This document shows, in pieces, positions 41,906-54,126 of a DNA stretch of 64,000 bases (positions are counted from its first letter, which is position 1; the number at the start of each line of letters is the position of its first letter). This stretch comes from Cryptomeria japonica (lineage: Eukaryota > Streptophyta > Pinopsida > Cupressales > Cupressaceae): assembly GCF_030272615.1 (NCBI RefSeq), contig NC_081412.1:22846432-22910431 (forward strand), written 5' to 3'. The notes under the pieces were generated by a model. That model was not told the DNA's origin, made no database searches, and was given only the letters and a program-made list of their open reading frames with translations. A program made the translations under genes and the position numbers.

Positions 41906-42688
41906 TGTAGACACCCAAAATTGTCCAGTCTAATTAAATAAATATTTTATTTATTTATTTAATTATCAAAGCTTAATTCTTCTATTAATTAAATAAATCT
42001 TTATTTATTTAATTAATTCATTTATCCTCTTCTAGCCTTATTTCTCATTTAAATAAATACATTTATTTATTTAAATTATCATTTTCCTAACTTAAATAAA
42101 TATCTTATTTATTTAATTAATCCCACTTCTTCTATTAATTAAATAAATCTTTATTTATTTAATTAATTCATTAACCTTTTCTACCCATGACACATGTCAT
42201 TCATCTCTTAATTCCTACATTACCTACCCCTTTCATTATTTTATTATTTCTTTTACCTACCCTCTAATCATAGCCGACCTCCTTTTAAACCTCTCAATCT
42301 TATCCCTCCATTTCATATTGTGTCTTCTATATAAGGAGATGCTTCCTTCATTATCAAACCCTAATGACTGAGCCTAAAAATCAATTTATGCAATTGACTA
42401 CACTACAATCCTACTTGCAACCACATTCCGTTCTTTGTTGAGCTCTTGTGCATATAAAATCTGAGAGAAAATATATCAAGCAAGATCAATGGAGATAGGA
42501 AGAATGGAGATTCAAACCCTATTGGACATGTGATGGTATAATCTTTGTGATTTCAGTTGATTTGCATTGTCTTAGGTAATCTTCATATGTTATGGTGGAT
42601 CTTTGTTGTTGTTAGGCTGGATTTTTGTGGTTGAGTCTATTTAGCCTTTCAATATCGTTATTGTTGTTATCCATTTTCACCATATACA
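41906..42688 (+). repeat. 5' LTR of the 16.1-kb Gypsy element
   Basis: TG..CA ends; TATATAA at 42328-42334 is a good TATA box. Near-perfect palindromes such as ATTAATTAAATAAATC followed by its complement occur twice (about 41977-42015 and 42136-42170). Compared with the 3' LTR it has ~36 extra bases near 42225-42260 and a few substitutions. Confidence 0.93.
42328..42334 (+). promoter_or_regulatory. TATA box in the 5' LTR
   Basis: TATATAA within CTTCTATATAAGGAGATGC, in the middle of the LTR. The same sequence is at 57679-57685 in the 3' LTR. Conservation in both LTRs and its position support a core promoter for the genomic RNA. Confidence 0.7.
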
Positions 42689-42692
42689 TTTT

Positions 42693-42710
42693 GGCATGCC
42701 CGGTGGGACT
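42693..42710 (+). other. Primer-binding-site region of the Gypsy element
   Basis: TTTTGGCATGCCCGGTGGGA directly follows the LTR end. TGGCRYGCCCGGTGGGAC-like sites occur behind LTRs of plant Tat/Ogre-type elements. I did not identify the tRNA. Confidence 0.6.
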
Positions 42711-42794
42711 CTTTTCCCTTTTTGCATTTAACATCTTGTTGCAGATTTTGTATTTTGAAGTTGCAGATCTGACGTTTTCGGCAACATTTTAATA

Positions 42795-43035
42795 TTTCCG
42801 TGTCTGCGTACTTTCAGATCGTGTTTTTGATTTTCGGGCGCATCTGCGACATCTAGAATCGTGTCTGTGTTATTGGCAATATTTTATTTTGTAGGTTCCA
42901 GAAAAGCGCGTTTGTGTTCTCAAGTCGTGTCTGTGATGTTTTTAGCCGTGTCTGTGTCCAAGAAGCGCGTCTAAGTTCTGTAGTCGCGTCTGTGCATCAC
43001 AGAACCGCATCTGTGTCACTAAGGTGCATCTGTGT
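42795..43035 (+). repeat. CGCGTCTGTGT-like motif array, leader part 1
   Basis: About ten degenerate units spaced ~20 bp: for example CGTGTCTGTGT at 42860, CGCGTTTGTGT at 42907, CGTGTCTGTGT at 42947, CGCGTCTGTGC at 42985 and CGCATCTGTGT at 43006. They sit in the non-coding leader between the 5' LTR and gag. The same motif returns at 44258-44445 and, reverse-complemented, at 56505-56770. Confidence 0.8.
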
Positions 43036-44257
43036 TAACCAGTTTTGAATTTTGGGCTTTTATTGATTCAGTTTTCGGATTTTGCATTTAGGGTTTCAGA
43101 TCTGGTTTATTTGGAGCTAACATTTTCAGATCTAGCTAACAAAATCGGTGCAGCTTATCTTGGAAGGCTAAATCGTTTGGTTGAAGGCCCCTATTTTCAC
43201 AAAGTCTTTTGGGTTTAAAATTTACCTAACTTGTGTGCTTGCAGGAAGGGGTGATTATTTGAAACAATCCAAACTACTAACAACTCTTTGTTGTAGGACC
43301 TTGGAAAGGGTTTTTGGATTTTTGTTGTGTGCTTTGTTTTCATAGACTAGCAAACACTTCAATTGGTGCACTAAAATTGAATCATTGTCTTTTGTGTCTT
43401 GAGCAATAGGCTCTTTTTGTTTAATCTTTAGAGGGCCTGTCTTCCCGTGTGGTCATTAGGACTACTAGTGAGAAGAGAACGACCCAAGTGGTAGCAAAAG
43501 AAAAGCCATCTTCTTCCAAACCACTATAAATAACTGTATTCATGGTGAAAACTATGAATAACGTGTGCTGATTAGTTCATACCGACACTATGTCTCCCCA
43601 AAAAACCCGTTTGATCAAATTTATTTGATCAGTTGTAGGGCGTAACCCCTACCGGCTAGGAGCCTTCTGTATTTATAGAGCTGAAAGTGCCGCATGTATG
43701 GCCACATGAGCGGATGCCCTTACTAGCACCTTTTTGTTTTAGAAGCCCAAATCCTTCTAGTTGTTGGGGTAGGAGGTCGGACCTCTGGTAGTGGCCCACA
43801 CACATACGGTTCTTAGTAGAGATACAAAGTTCGCCACGGGGAGTTTTCATGGGGACTGATGCTTGGCTGACCCGAGAAGTGAGTGCCGAGGGTGGAGCCA
43901 GTGAGGTCAAGCATCTAAGTATCCGCTCTGAATAGCATAGCCTCGGGGGTAAAACCCCATGTGGGATCAACAACTATTGTCTTGGCCAGCCATAAGAATT
44001 GTGCTTGACTTATTTTAAACATTCAAAACATTCAAGACCAAACAACAAAACATTGTGTCTTTTGTGTCTTCAAGTGTATGCAAAACATTTTTACATCAAA
44101 CAACACACTTTTCTTGGAGTCATATTGAGTCTAGAAACTTGCAAACATTGAGTCCTCATTAACATAGTGTCCTCTTGTCACAAACAGTCAAACAGTCAGA
44201 TTTGGTCACAACAAAATGACTTCACAGATTGGAAAAATTGCACAAAATTTGCAGAAA
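43036..44257 (+). other. Untranslated leader of the Gypsy element
   Basis: No plus-strand ORF of note. The block 43440-43985 is markedly less AT-rich than its surroundings and looks constrained (e.g. AGTGAGTGCCGAGGGTGGAG, TAAAACCCCATGTGGGATCA). The minus frame 43656-43973 across it is probably accidental. A structured leader or packaging signal is possible. Confidence 0.45.
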
Positions 44258-44445
44258 TGCGTCTGTGTCGGTCATAATAGTGTCTGTGTTGGGAAACCAT
44301 GTCTGTGAAGGGCAGAAACGCATCTGTGTCCACAAAATCAACATCACACTTTGCAAAAAAATCTCAAAAGCGCGTCTGTGTTAAACAGAGCAGCGTCTGT
44401 ATCGAGAAACCGTGTCTGTGAAGTATATAGGCACGTCTGTGTCCA
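44255..44445 (+). repeat. CGCGTCTGTGT-like motif array, leader part 2
   Basis: About eight units ~20 bp apart, e.g. GCGTCTGTGTC at 44259, CGCATCTGTGTC at 44319, CGCGTCTGTGTT at 44370 and CACGTCTGTGTC at 44432. Same orientation as part 1, about 0.55 kb before the gag start. Confidence 0.8.
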
Positions 44446-44996
44446 GAATTGAAAAACTGTTACAGTCTAGCAAACAAACACAATCAGTTTCAAAATTCTT
44501 GAGCTTCCTAGGTCATTTCTCTAGGGTTTCATCTAGCATTCAACCTATCCTTGGGTCTCACAAATTCAATCATTGCTTTACATCTCTCATTACATTCACA
44601 ATTGTCTAAACTTGAGTCAAAAGGTCACTTGCTTGTCCTCACTATACTTTGTCAACACACTACATACAACAACACTTTGCTAAGTGGTCCCTCATCAAGG
44701 TTTCTTACCTTTGGGTCTCATTTGGTCTTACTTAGAGTCAAGGTCAACTTACCTCATCAAGAGAAACTATCCTCTCTTTGGAAGTCACACCTACTCTACT
44801 ACATACATACTTGGTCTTACACTTTGGACATTGCAAGTACACTTCAGATTCATTTACATTCCATCCAACTCTTGGTCTTCCATACTCTTTCCATTTTAAA
44901 TCTAGTCTCACACATCTTGGTCAATACCTAGTTCATGGTTGAACCCGTCTTCAAAAATCTAGGAGAGAAACTAAAGAGGCTCAAAAGTCCACAAAC

Positions 44997-46820
44997 ATGA
45001 GTTCTTATGAGTATGACAATGATATCTTTTTCAATTCTGATCATACTACATTACCTGACATGGATGCCTATAGAAACATTCCAAATGTTGAGAACATGGA
45101 CACTATAAACAACAATGCTACACAAAATGACAATGTGGACAACTTTTCAGTACATTCAGCAGATGTGGAAGAATCCATTATGAATCCCCATTTCAATCGA
45201 TTGGTTGAGGAAATAATGAGAAGGGATAGACAATACTTCTTACAAATGATGGCACAAAGTGGAGCCAAGATACCTCATGATTTTGACATGTCTCAAATAA
45301 TGGAACATAGACCTTTGCAACAACCTCAATCTAATATGGATCAAAGGAGACCTAATAGTGGAGGAAATAGAGAACCACACATGGTACCTGAATCACCATC
45401 AGCTTTGCTTCAAAAACCAGAGGTCCCACATACACATGGTCAAGTATATGATACTCACCTTCATAGACCATTATGGAAATCTTATGGAGAGAGATATGCT
45501 CAATCACATATCAATGCTAAGGATCAACCACCAAAGCAATTGGATATTCAAAGGCATGCTCAAAATTTGGACACAAGGAAACCTCATGTCAAATTTGGGG
45601 GCAACACATTAGAACATGACATGCCTGTAGAATATGGTATACATGCACAAAATAGATATGGTGTTCCTCAACATGAATCTATACCAAGTGGTCCACATAC
45701 ACAGCATTACTACAGACCTCCTCCATATGAACATGTGTATGATCAATATCATCCATATATGCAACATGCTCCTCCTCTAATTGGTGCCTCAAGCATGGGG
45801 TATGGTCCAAGAAGTTGATCTCCACCTAAGAGCAGTTTGGAACAACAAATCAGGGACTTACAAAAGAAAATGGAGGACATAAATACACCGAAGCCAACAT
45901 ACACAATGAGAGACATATGTCCTTATCCATTTGACAAGAGCATTCCATTGCCTCCATTTCCTACACATTTTGTGATGCCTAGATTTGATAAGTATAGAGG
46001 AAAAGGGGATCCTAAGGCACACATAAGACAGTTTTTCACAGCTTGCATTGAGGTAGCAGCAGAAGAGACATATTTGATGAGATTATTCCCACAAAGCTTA
46101 GGCGATCAAGCTATGGAATGGTTCTCCCAACTTCCACCTGGAATTAAGTCATGGGGTGACTTAGCAGAGGCATTTATTCAACCTTTCTCCTACAACATAG
46201 AGACAGACATATCAGTCACTACTTTGTGCAACACCAAACAAAAAGAGGGAGAGTCTTTTGCATCATTTTTACAAAGATGGAGAAATCTAGCCAACAGATG
46301 CTCTTGTGAAATTCCACAAAAACAAATGGTAGAAATGTTCACACAAAATGTTAACAAAGACATTAGCTATGATCTAAGGAAAGCTTGTTTGTCCACCTTC
46401 AAGGATGTTATTGAAAAGGCTTAGCAACAGAAAAGGTCCTAATTGAACAAGGAGTTATTAAGATATTCAAGGAAAACAAAGATGACTTTAAAGGCAAAGA
46501 CAAGCCAAGATTTTGGAATAAAAATAAGAACACAGTCAATGATGGTGTTGTTGATGCAAATACAGTGCGACCCAAATTCATCTTTTCGGGATCAAGTTCT
46601 ACAAACAATCAAGTGAATACTCAAGCAACTTCCAGATCACGTAGGAAGTACACTCCATTGGGAGATCCACTTGAGTCAGTCTTCAAGAAGCTAGTGGCAA
46701 ACAAGGTGATCACAATTCCAGATTTCCCGCCATATGAACCAAAGGTCAAACCAAATTGGTGGAATGATGATGAGTATTGCGAATTTCATAAGAGCAAGGG
46801 TCATAAGACAGGAAATTGTC
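44997..46820 (+). pseudogene. Gypsy gag, capsid and CCHC region, with breaks
   Basis: The ATG at 44997 opens a 273-codon N-terminal part (polar, His/Gln/Pro-rich). After a TGA at 45816 (CGA expected) the same frame resumes with QQIRDLQKKMEDI and the capsid-type retrotrans_gag domain: FDKYRGKGDPKAHIRQF, MEWFSQLPPGIKSW and LQRWRNLANRCSCEIPQKQM. The frame shifts near 46430-46560, then reads WWNDDEYCEFHKSKGHKTGN, a C-H-H-C knuckle ending at the stop near 46823. Gag would form the particle shell and bind RNA. Two stops and one shift make it inactive. Confidence 0.85.
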
Positions 46821-46882
46821 ATTGACTGAAGAACATCATACAAAATTTCATTAATAGAGGTGACATTGAGATTGAGGGACAT

Positions 46883-48022
46883 TTGTCTAATCAAGAACAT
46901 GAGATGTTTAAGGAACCATTCCCAAAACATGACAAGGGAAAAGCTAAAGCCACAGAGGATCAAACCAACTATACCAGAGCATCTTACAACTACGATTCAA
47001 CCATCAATCACATCTCGATGGACAATTATGTCTCTACCATTATCATCAAGGACAAAAACCCTGAGAATTCTACCCAGAGACCCAAGATTGTCCTAAAAGG
47101 TGTTGGATCTTCTTTTGAACCTACCTCTGAATGTCATGTTACAACCCACTGAGGTAAGATCACTTTGCAAGGTGCTCCAACTAAAAACACCACTTCTTCA
47201 TCAACCAGACCTGAGTATGACCTTGTAGAACAGTTAGGGAAGACACCCGCGCTCATTTCAATCCTTGAGCTATTACGCATATCTCCTGCACATAAAGCCA
47301 TTCTTGACAAAATCTTGAGAGATACTGTTGTTCCTACTGATCTAAACATGGACCAGTTTCAAGCCATGGTGGGATACCTTTCCGTTCCACATTCACTTCC
47401 ATTCACAGAAGCCAATGACGCCTCCGTAAGTCAGCCACATAATGCACCATTACACATTGAAGCCTTCATACACAAACATCGAATAAAAAGGGTCTTGATA
47501 GATGGAGGAGCAGGTCTAAACATTTGCACATTAAGCACTATTACACAATTGGGATATTCTGATAAAGCTGTGAATTCTACAAATCAAATCACCATTAAGG
47601 CATATGATGACGAAGAGCGTTCATCCAAGGGCACAGTCACCTTACCTCTCAGAGTTGGGCCAGTTACAAAGGATGTGGTTTGTCAAGTCCTAGATTTAAA
47701 TCTCACTTATAACATATTGCTAGGACGCCCTTGGATTCATGAAATGAGGGCAGTCCCATCCACATATCACCAATGCATTAAGTTTCCTCATAATGGCGTA
47801 GAAGTAACAGTTAACGGTGATCCTAATCCGTTCATATACTACAATAACCTGAAATCAAAGACTGAGACCATCATTCCCAGTAATCGTGAGGCTATTCCTT
47901 CGTCGGCATACATTGATCCCGAGTCATTAAAACCTTCGACATCAAAACAAGGTGAGCTTAAAGGCAAGTTTCAGGACAAAGGGATGGGGGAATATACTTT
48001 CAATCAGACCATGTACTTATGA
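46883..48022 (+). pseudogene. Gypsy aspartic protease region
   Basis: It reads in one frame with a TGA near 47150. From 47165 come EYDLVEQLGKTPALISIL, LDKILRDTVVP, then the protease core KRVLIDGGAGLNICTL (D-G-G-A active site) and NILLGRPWIHEMRAVPS. A stop at about 48020 ends it. The aspartic protease cleaves the polyprotein. Active-site residues are intact. Confidence 0.85.
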
Positions 48023-48028
48023 AAAGTC

Positions 48029-49378
48029 ATGAATTCCCCAAAAGAATATGGAAGACCACATCTTAACAAGCAAGTAGCCATCATGATGCTCAAATGGGAT
48101 CCTACCACCTTTCAAAGATGGGGTGAACTAGAAGAGGAAGATTTATACAAAATGCTTTTCAGGGACAATGAAGAGGAAACACAAGACCACATCAACCTAC
48201 CATGTGAGAAATATGGCAAAGGCTTCAAAATTTTACAAAAATTCGGGTATGATGGAAAAAGCCCTCTGGGGTTACGAAAGGAAGGCATCATGGAACCTTT
48301 ACAACCCGAATTGACCTTCAAAAAGGAATGCTCGAAAGGACTTGGTTTCTTAACTTCCAGGGTCCACACCCAAAGGATAGAAGAAGCTTTACAAATCAAA
48401 GCTGCCAAAATGCAACAAGAGGATCGCTATTCCACAGATTCTAATGAATGGGAATGGGGTTCAGACAAGTCTTCCAGTGACTATGAGCTCACCGAGATAT
48501 TTAGAGAGCCAGATGAACCCACAGAAGAAGAGGAATTTTATAACAAGTTCAGAGTTGGTCAAGAAACAACCCATGAGGATTCCACACAGTCCTTGTCTCA
48601 AGGTTCTAGGTTGAAATCACATAGGAGGAGAACACCTGTCCTGGAATGCGCTACTAGTGATGATAATTTGGATTCGTTCGTGATCGAGACTGATGAGGAG
48701 AGTGCCATCAATGACCTTGATAATTACCTTGACATACCCGAATATAACCACATCTTCACTCTTAGCTCCCCTAACTTCGAAGATATTAACGGCCTTCCCC
48801 TTGTTCACCACCAACTCATTGACTGGGAACATGAAGGACCTGCACAATTTGATACATTCCAAAACGATGAAGCTTTTATAGACTATCTGGGCATACGGGA
48901 TGATCTTCCTCTTGGAGACCATAAAGCGGGATACACTATAGAACTCAATGGCATGGCATATTTTGGTGAGGGTGTTGGACCTTCCAGCCGCAAAAATGTG
49001 AAAATAAGAACAAATCAAGGGTCTTATGGCAAAAACCACACTGTGGCGTTGTCTGACCCCAAAAAAGTAAAAAGAAAGGACGTATCTGAGGGCAAAAACC
49101 TCTCTGAGGCACCCGAAGATGGAAGGCTCAACATTCTCCCAGCATCATATGAAGAAAAGTCATCCATGTTGGTAGAGGAGACTATCAAAACAAACATTGG
49201 TACAGAAGAGGTTCCACACAACATATTCCTAGCTCAGTCATTGACAGAGTCTGAAAGGTCAGAATTCATAAGTTTCTTCAAAGAACGACAAATCAACTTT
49301 GCCTGGTCATACGCTGATATGCCTGGATTGGATCTGGATTTGGTAATGCATCATCTGACAGTCAAACCGGGGCAAAAC
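48029..49378 (+). pseudogene. Gypsy G-patch and linker region ahead of RT
   Basis: KYGKGFKILQKFGYDGKSPL then GLRKEGIMEPL and CSKGLGFLTS form a G-patch-like glycine pattern, as found in Tat-type elements between protease and RT. A long acidic linker follows (DEPTEEEEFYNKF, ETDEESAINDLDNYLD). Near the end, FAWSYADMPGLDLDLVMHHL starts the RT domain. The frame stops at 49379 by a small frameshift relative to the RT. Confidence 0.8.
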
Positions 49379-49380
49379 TA

Positions 49381-50625
49381 GTGAAACAGAAATTAAGAAA
49401 AATGCATCCACAAGTGGCATTACTAGTCAAAGCGGAACTTGAGAAGTTATTGGATGTTGGATTCATACGCCTAATCGATTATCCCGAATGGATCTCCAAC
49501 TTGGTACCTGTTAGCAAACCAGATCGCAGCATCAGAATATGTACAGATTTCAGAGACATCAACAAAGCTTGTCCAAAAGATGACTTCCCATTGCCAAATA
49601 TTGACTTGATCGTTGATCTCACAGCAGGTCATGAAATGTTATCATTGATGGATGGATTCTCTAGTTATAATCAAATAAGGATCGCACCCGAGGATCAACA
49701 CAAAACATCATTTACTTGTCCGTGGGGAACTTTCTGTTGGAATGTCATGCCCTTAGGGTTAAAGAATGCAGGTGCTACATATCAAAGAGCCATGACTACT
49801 ATCTTTCATGATCTCATGCACGTAACCGTGGAAGATTATGTTGATGACCTCTTGGGAAAATCAATAGATAGAAATACACATTTGGACATACTTTCAGTCG
49901 TCTTTGATCGGTTGGAAAAATACAAAGTAAGATTAAACCCCAAGAAATGTGTCTTTGGAGTAACCTCCGGGAAGCTCCTAGGATTCATTGTATCCAAAAG
50001 GGGAATTGAAGCTGATCCAGCAAAAGTCAAGGCCATCTTGGAAATGCAACCACAAAGAAATATCAGCCAACTTCAATCCTTACAAGGCAGACTCCAGTCT
50101 ATCCGAAGATTCATAGCCCAACTGGCAGATAAGTGTAATCCTTTTCAGCACCTGCTACATAAAAACATCAAATTCAAATGGGATGATAACTGTCAACAGG
50201 CTTTCCAAATGCTCAAAGATTATCTTCTGAATCCACCAGTTCTGATGCCACCAGTTCCAGATCAGCCTCTGTTACTATACATATCAGCCACTCCAACAGC
50301 ACTGGGGGCACTCTTAGCACAACAAATTGATGAGGGGAAGGAAAAAGCAGTATACTATATCAGTTGCACATTGGTGGGATATGAGCTAAACTACACACCA
50401 ATTGAGTGTGCATGTCTCACCGTGGTCTTTGCTTCGCAGAAATTACGACATTACATGCTCACTCATAAGACTAAGTTAGTTGCAAGGATAGACCCATTGA
50501 AATACCTTCTCAACAAAGCGACACTTACTGGCCGACTAGCCAAATGGGTAATGATACTGAGTGAATTTGACATCGAGTATGTGGACATAAAAGCAATAAA
50601 AGGACAAGCCATCACAGATCAATAA
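49381..50625 (+). pseudogene. Gypsy reverse transcriptase and RNase H
   Basis: An open frame of 414 codons. RT signatures: LLDVGFIRLIDYPEWISNLV, RSIRICTDFRDINKACPKDD, LMDGFSSYNQIRIAPED, MPLGLKNAGATYQRAM and the catalytic VEDYVDDLLGKS, then NPKKCVFGVTSGKLLGF. The RNase H (LLYISATPTALGALLAQ, YTPIECACLTVVFASQKLRH) has lost its first Asp, common for the ordinary RNase H of Tat elements that also carry an archaeal-type one. Only the frameshift at its start and the TAA at its end (CAA expected) separate it from its neighbours. Confidence 0.92.
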
Positions 50626-51090
50626 GCAGATGCTCCCATGATAGATGATGTTCCTCTAAGTTTTGAATTTCCAGATGAATCCATTCTGACAATGTCACAT
50701 GCAAAGACATGGCAACTATACTTCAACGGCTCATACACATAGCATGGGGCAGGAGCTGACATCCTCTTTATAACTCCTCAAGGAGATTCTATACCAAAAT
50801 CATACCGCTTATCATTTCCTTGCACTAACAATATAGCGGAATATGAGGCATTAACAACAGGATTACGAATTGCAGTTCAATGGAAAATCCAGGAGCTTCG
50901 TGTTTTTGGGGACTCCCAACTTGTCATCCATCAAGCAACTGACGATTACCAAACAAAAGATGAAAAATTAAGGCCTTATAAACAAATGGTGGATGATCTG
51001 AAACAACACTTCACAAAGATAGATTTTGAGCAGATACCAAGAGAGCAGAATCGCGCCGCAGATGCCATGGCTACAATTGCTTCACTGATT
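50626..51090 (+). pseudogene. Archaeal-type RNase H after the ordinary RNase H
   Basis: WQLYFNGSYT (catalytic Asp changed to Asn), HGAGADILFITPQGD, CTNNIAEYEALTTGLRIAV, LRVFGDSQLVIHQATDDYQT, then IPREQNRAADAMATIAS. A TAG at about 50741 interrupts it. It lies between the ordinary RNase H and the integrase, the standard order in Tat/Ogre elements. Compare the copy at 38727-39250 in the older element, which lies before RT. Confidence 0.85.
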
Positions 51091-52446
51091 GATCTACCTC
51101 CAAACAAGACCCGCTATGAGTTCTTGGTGGATAACCTTTTGGACCCTTCATATGAGATCATGCCTACTGAGACAATATGTGTTGTCGGTCCCGAGTCCCA
51201 GTTATATGGTTCCATTTTCACATACCTACGTGACAATACTTTACCTCCTGATCTATCAAATAACCAACATCACACTTTCATTCGCCAGTCCTCTCAATAT
51301 GTCATTTTAGCTGATATCCTATACCGGCGAGGTCTAGATGGCACTCATCTTAGATGTTTAGAGAGCAATGAAGCTCAGATTGCGTTACGGGAAGTACATG
51401 AAGGGATATATGGTCCACATGCTAGTGGTCCTACCTTGGCCAAGAAACTCATCAGGACTGGATATTACTAGCCCAATATGGAGAAAGACTCATATCAGTT
51501 TGTCAAGAAATGTAGGCAATGCCAAATTCATGGAGACCTCATACATGCGCCAGCACAAGAACTTCAACCACTTGCATCTCCTTGGCCCTTTTGTCAGTGG
51601 GGACTTGATCTCATAGGCAAGATTCACCCTCCTTCTTCTAATGGTCACAAATTCATTATCACTGCCACAGAGTATTTTACAAAATGGATTGAAGCCGTGC
51701 CTCTCACACAAGTTATTGGAAAACAGATTGCTACATTCATCCTTAACTATATCATTTGCTGATACGGTATTCCTGTTTCCATTATCACTGATAACGGGCG
51801 TCCCTTCAAAAATCAGGATGTTCGTGAACTCTGTGATCGCTTCCATATCTCCCATCGTTTCTTCACACCATATTACCCCCAAGGTAATGGCCAAGTTGAG
51901 GCGTCTAACAAAACAATCCTTAAAATCCTAAAGAAGACAGTCGACGATGCTGGTCGTAATTGGCATATCCAACTTAATCCTGCACTTTGGGCCTACCGCA
52001 CACCTACAGGAGCTACACCCTATTCACTTGTTTATGGCGCTAAAGCTATCTTGCCTATTGAGGTCGAGCTACCCTCTTTAAGGGTTTCTTTGCAAAACAT
52101 CATCAGTGATGAAGACTATAGGGTCTCTCGCTTACAAGAGCTGGAACTATTGGATGAACGAAGACAAACTGCTTTTAATCATCTCAAGGCTTACCAACAA
52201 TGAATGAGTCCCAGCTACAATCACAAGGTCAAGCCTCGCACATTTGAGGTAGGTGACTTAGTTCTCAAAGAAAATCCTAAAAATCAACAAGACAGAGAGA
52301 AGAAGGGCAAGTTCGAACCAAACTGGCTTGGTCCCTACATTGTTACAGCAGCATATGGATCTGGTGCATACCAGCTCTCAACTACAGAAGGTGAACCTTT
52401 GGAGGATCCTATCAACAACATGCACCTTCGCAGGTTCTACACATAG
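51090..52446 (+). pseudogene. Gypsy integrase
   Basis: One frame with three stops (TAG near 51470, where Trp TGG is expected in GYYWP; TGA near 51762 and 52201, where Arg CGA is expected). The H2C2 zinc finger is REVHEGIYGPH ... CRQCQIHG. The DDE core has WGLDLIGKI, SIITDNGRPFKNQD and YYPQGNGQVEASNKTILKIL. The C-terminal part carries NHKVKPRTFEVGDLVLKE and PNWLGPYIVTAAYGSGAYQL, ending at NNMHLRRFYT. Confidence 0.9.
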
Positions 52447-54125
52447 CTCTTCAGAGTATCCTAATTCAAAAATACAAAAAAATTATAAAAACAAAAAAAA
52501 ATCATTACTTGGTGAAAACTTGGCAAACAGGCGCCTTGTGACACAAAAAACATTGAAAAATAAAAAAAGTAAAGAGAAATAATTTCGTCCAATGGTGAAA
52601 ACCACTTCAGTGGCACCCTGGGCAAGTACCAAGGTGAAAACTGGGTCACCAGCTCCATGCGTAGAGACATTGCTCCTCCCTCCTTTAGGATTCACTTTCA
52701 TCCTTTCACTTTGCACACACTCACAACCTATTTGTTCATAATAAACTTACCCATTCCCATCATGGCTTGTCAATTGATCTACCCAAGATTGGTTAGCCAT
52801 TCATAATAAACATTCCTTTTCATCCCTTTCCATCCATAATAAATCGGATCCTATCTGTGGCTAAGGCAAAATCCTACGTCTAGTAATGGGTGTGGAACTG
52901 AGAACATCACATGTTTCGAGGAGTACAGTTTCTTCCAGCTTCCTTCAGTCTATCCACGCACAATCCGCAATAAAGCAACATTTGCATCACAGATCCGCAA
53001 TAAAGTTCCGTTTTCTTCGTAATAAGGTATCAATTTCATGGATTCAGTCAGTTTCAGATGAGACACAGTAGCAACAATGGGCTTCAACAAATCAAATCTT
53101 TCAACAGACTCAGTCAACATGATGGTTCAGTGCTATCTATCCTTTCTGTGAAAGTAAACATTGTGACCACAATCAAATAAGACTTATACAAGTGACAAGA
53201 GACACTAAATTTGAGGACTACAGTGGATGCTAGTGTCGAGTCTGGGTTTTCTTTTGATTTTATCTTTTGGTGACATGTCTTTTAGCTTTTCCGAGATGTC
53301 TCTGACTAGAGATTTTATCTCAAGGATGTCTTTGACTAGAAAGGCAAGGATGGGGTATCGTCACCTATTTTTCTTTGCTATCTGTGGATTGTCTCTTAGT
53401 AATGCTATGACTTGTCCAAGGATATGAGGACATTGTGAGTCTAGTGTGAACTGGGGCATTCTTTGTTTGTGACTGTATTATCTCCATGCAAACAGGTACA
53501 ATGACTTTCTGGGTCAAACATATGCCTCGATGGTCATAACCTATCTTGCCATAATAAAGCTCAATGATGATAATGCACAAGAAGCTCTTTCACTTTCATA
53601 TCTTCTGTCTTCCATCCCCCTTTCTTGATTGACCTCTGTCATCCTTCTTGAGTCTGCGTAGCCTGCTATCACATGACTGAGTATAATGACACACCAAAAA
53701 CATTTGCATGTCATGTAGTTACACCTACATTACCACATATTAAGCATTTCATACATACATATAGATATTACAAATGCATCACATCCTGCACACAACAACT
53801 GTTAGCACAAATTACATTTTGCATTATCATATTCATTTGCATTACATACATTCACATTTGCATCATGCATACACTTATAAACACATAAAAGAACAAAAAT
53901 ATTGCATTGCCTCATATACATATTTGCATCCATATTATAAGCATCACATAAAAACATCTCATCACATAGGTACAATGCATATAGCTGCCGCAAAAATGAA
54001 TCATCTCATATATATAAATAAAGTGTCATGATACAATGATGTCAAAATCATATGGCTACAAAAGCACCCGCAAGTGTCTACAATACAAAAATGGTACAAA
54101 ACTGATACAAAGGGAGCCCTCTATG
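52447..54125. other. Non-coding spacer of the Gypsy element
   Basis: Between the pol end and the antisense gene I see no supported ORF. The frames here are short and low-complexity. It belongs to the element, since it lies between its LTRs. Confidence 0.5.
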
Positions 54126-54126
54126 G

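Noticed and set aside
43656-43973. Minus-strand 105-codon frame in the Gypsy leader
   Set aside because: It matches no family, lies antisense in a leader block, and an open frame of this length is expected in a less AT-rich stretch.
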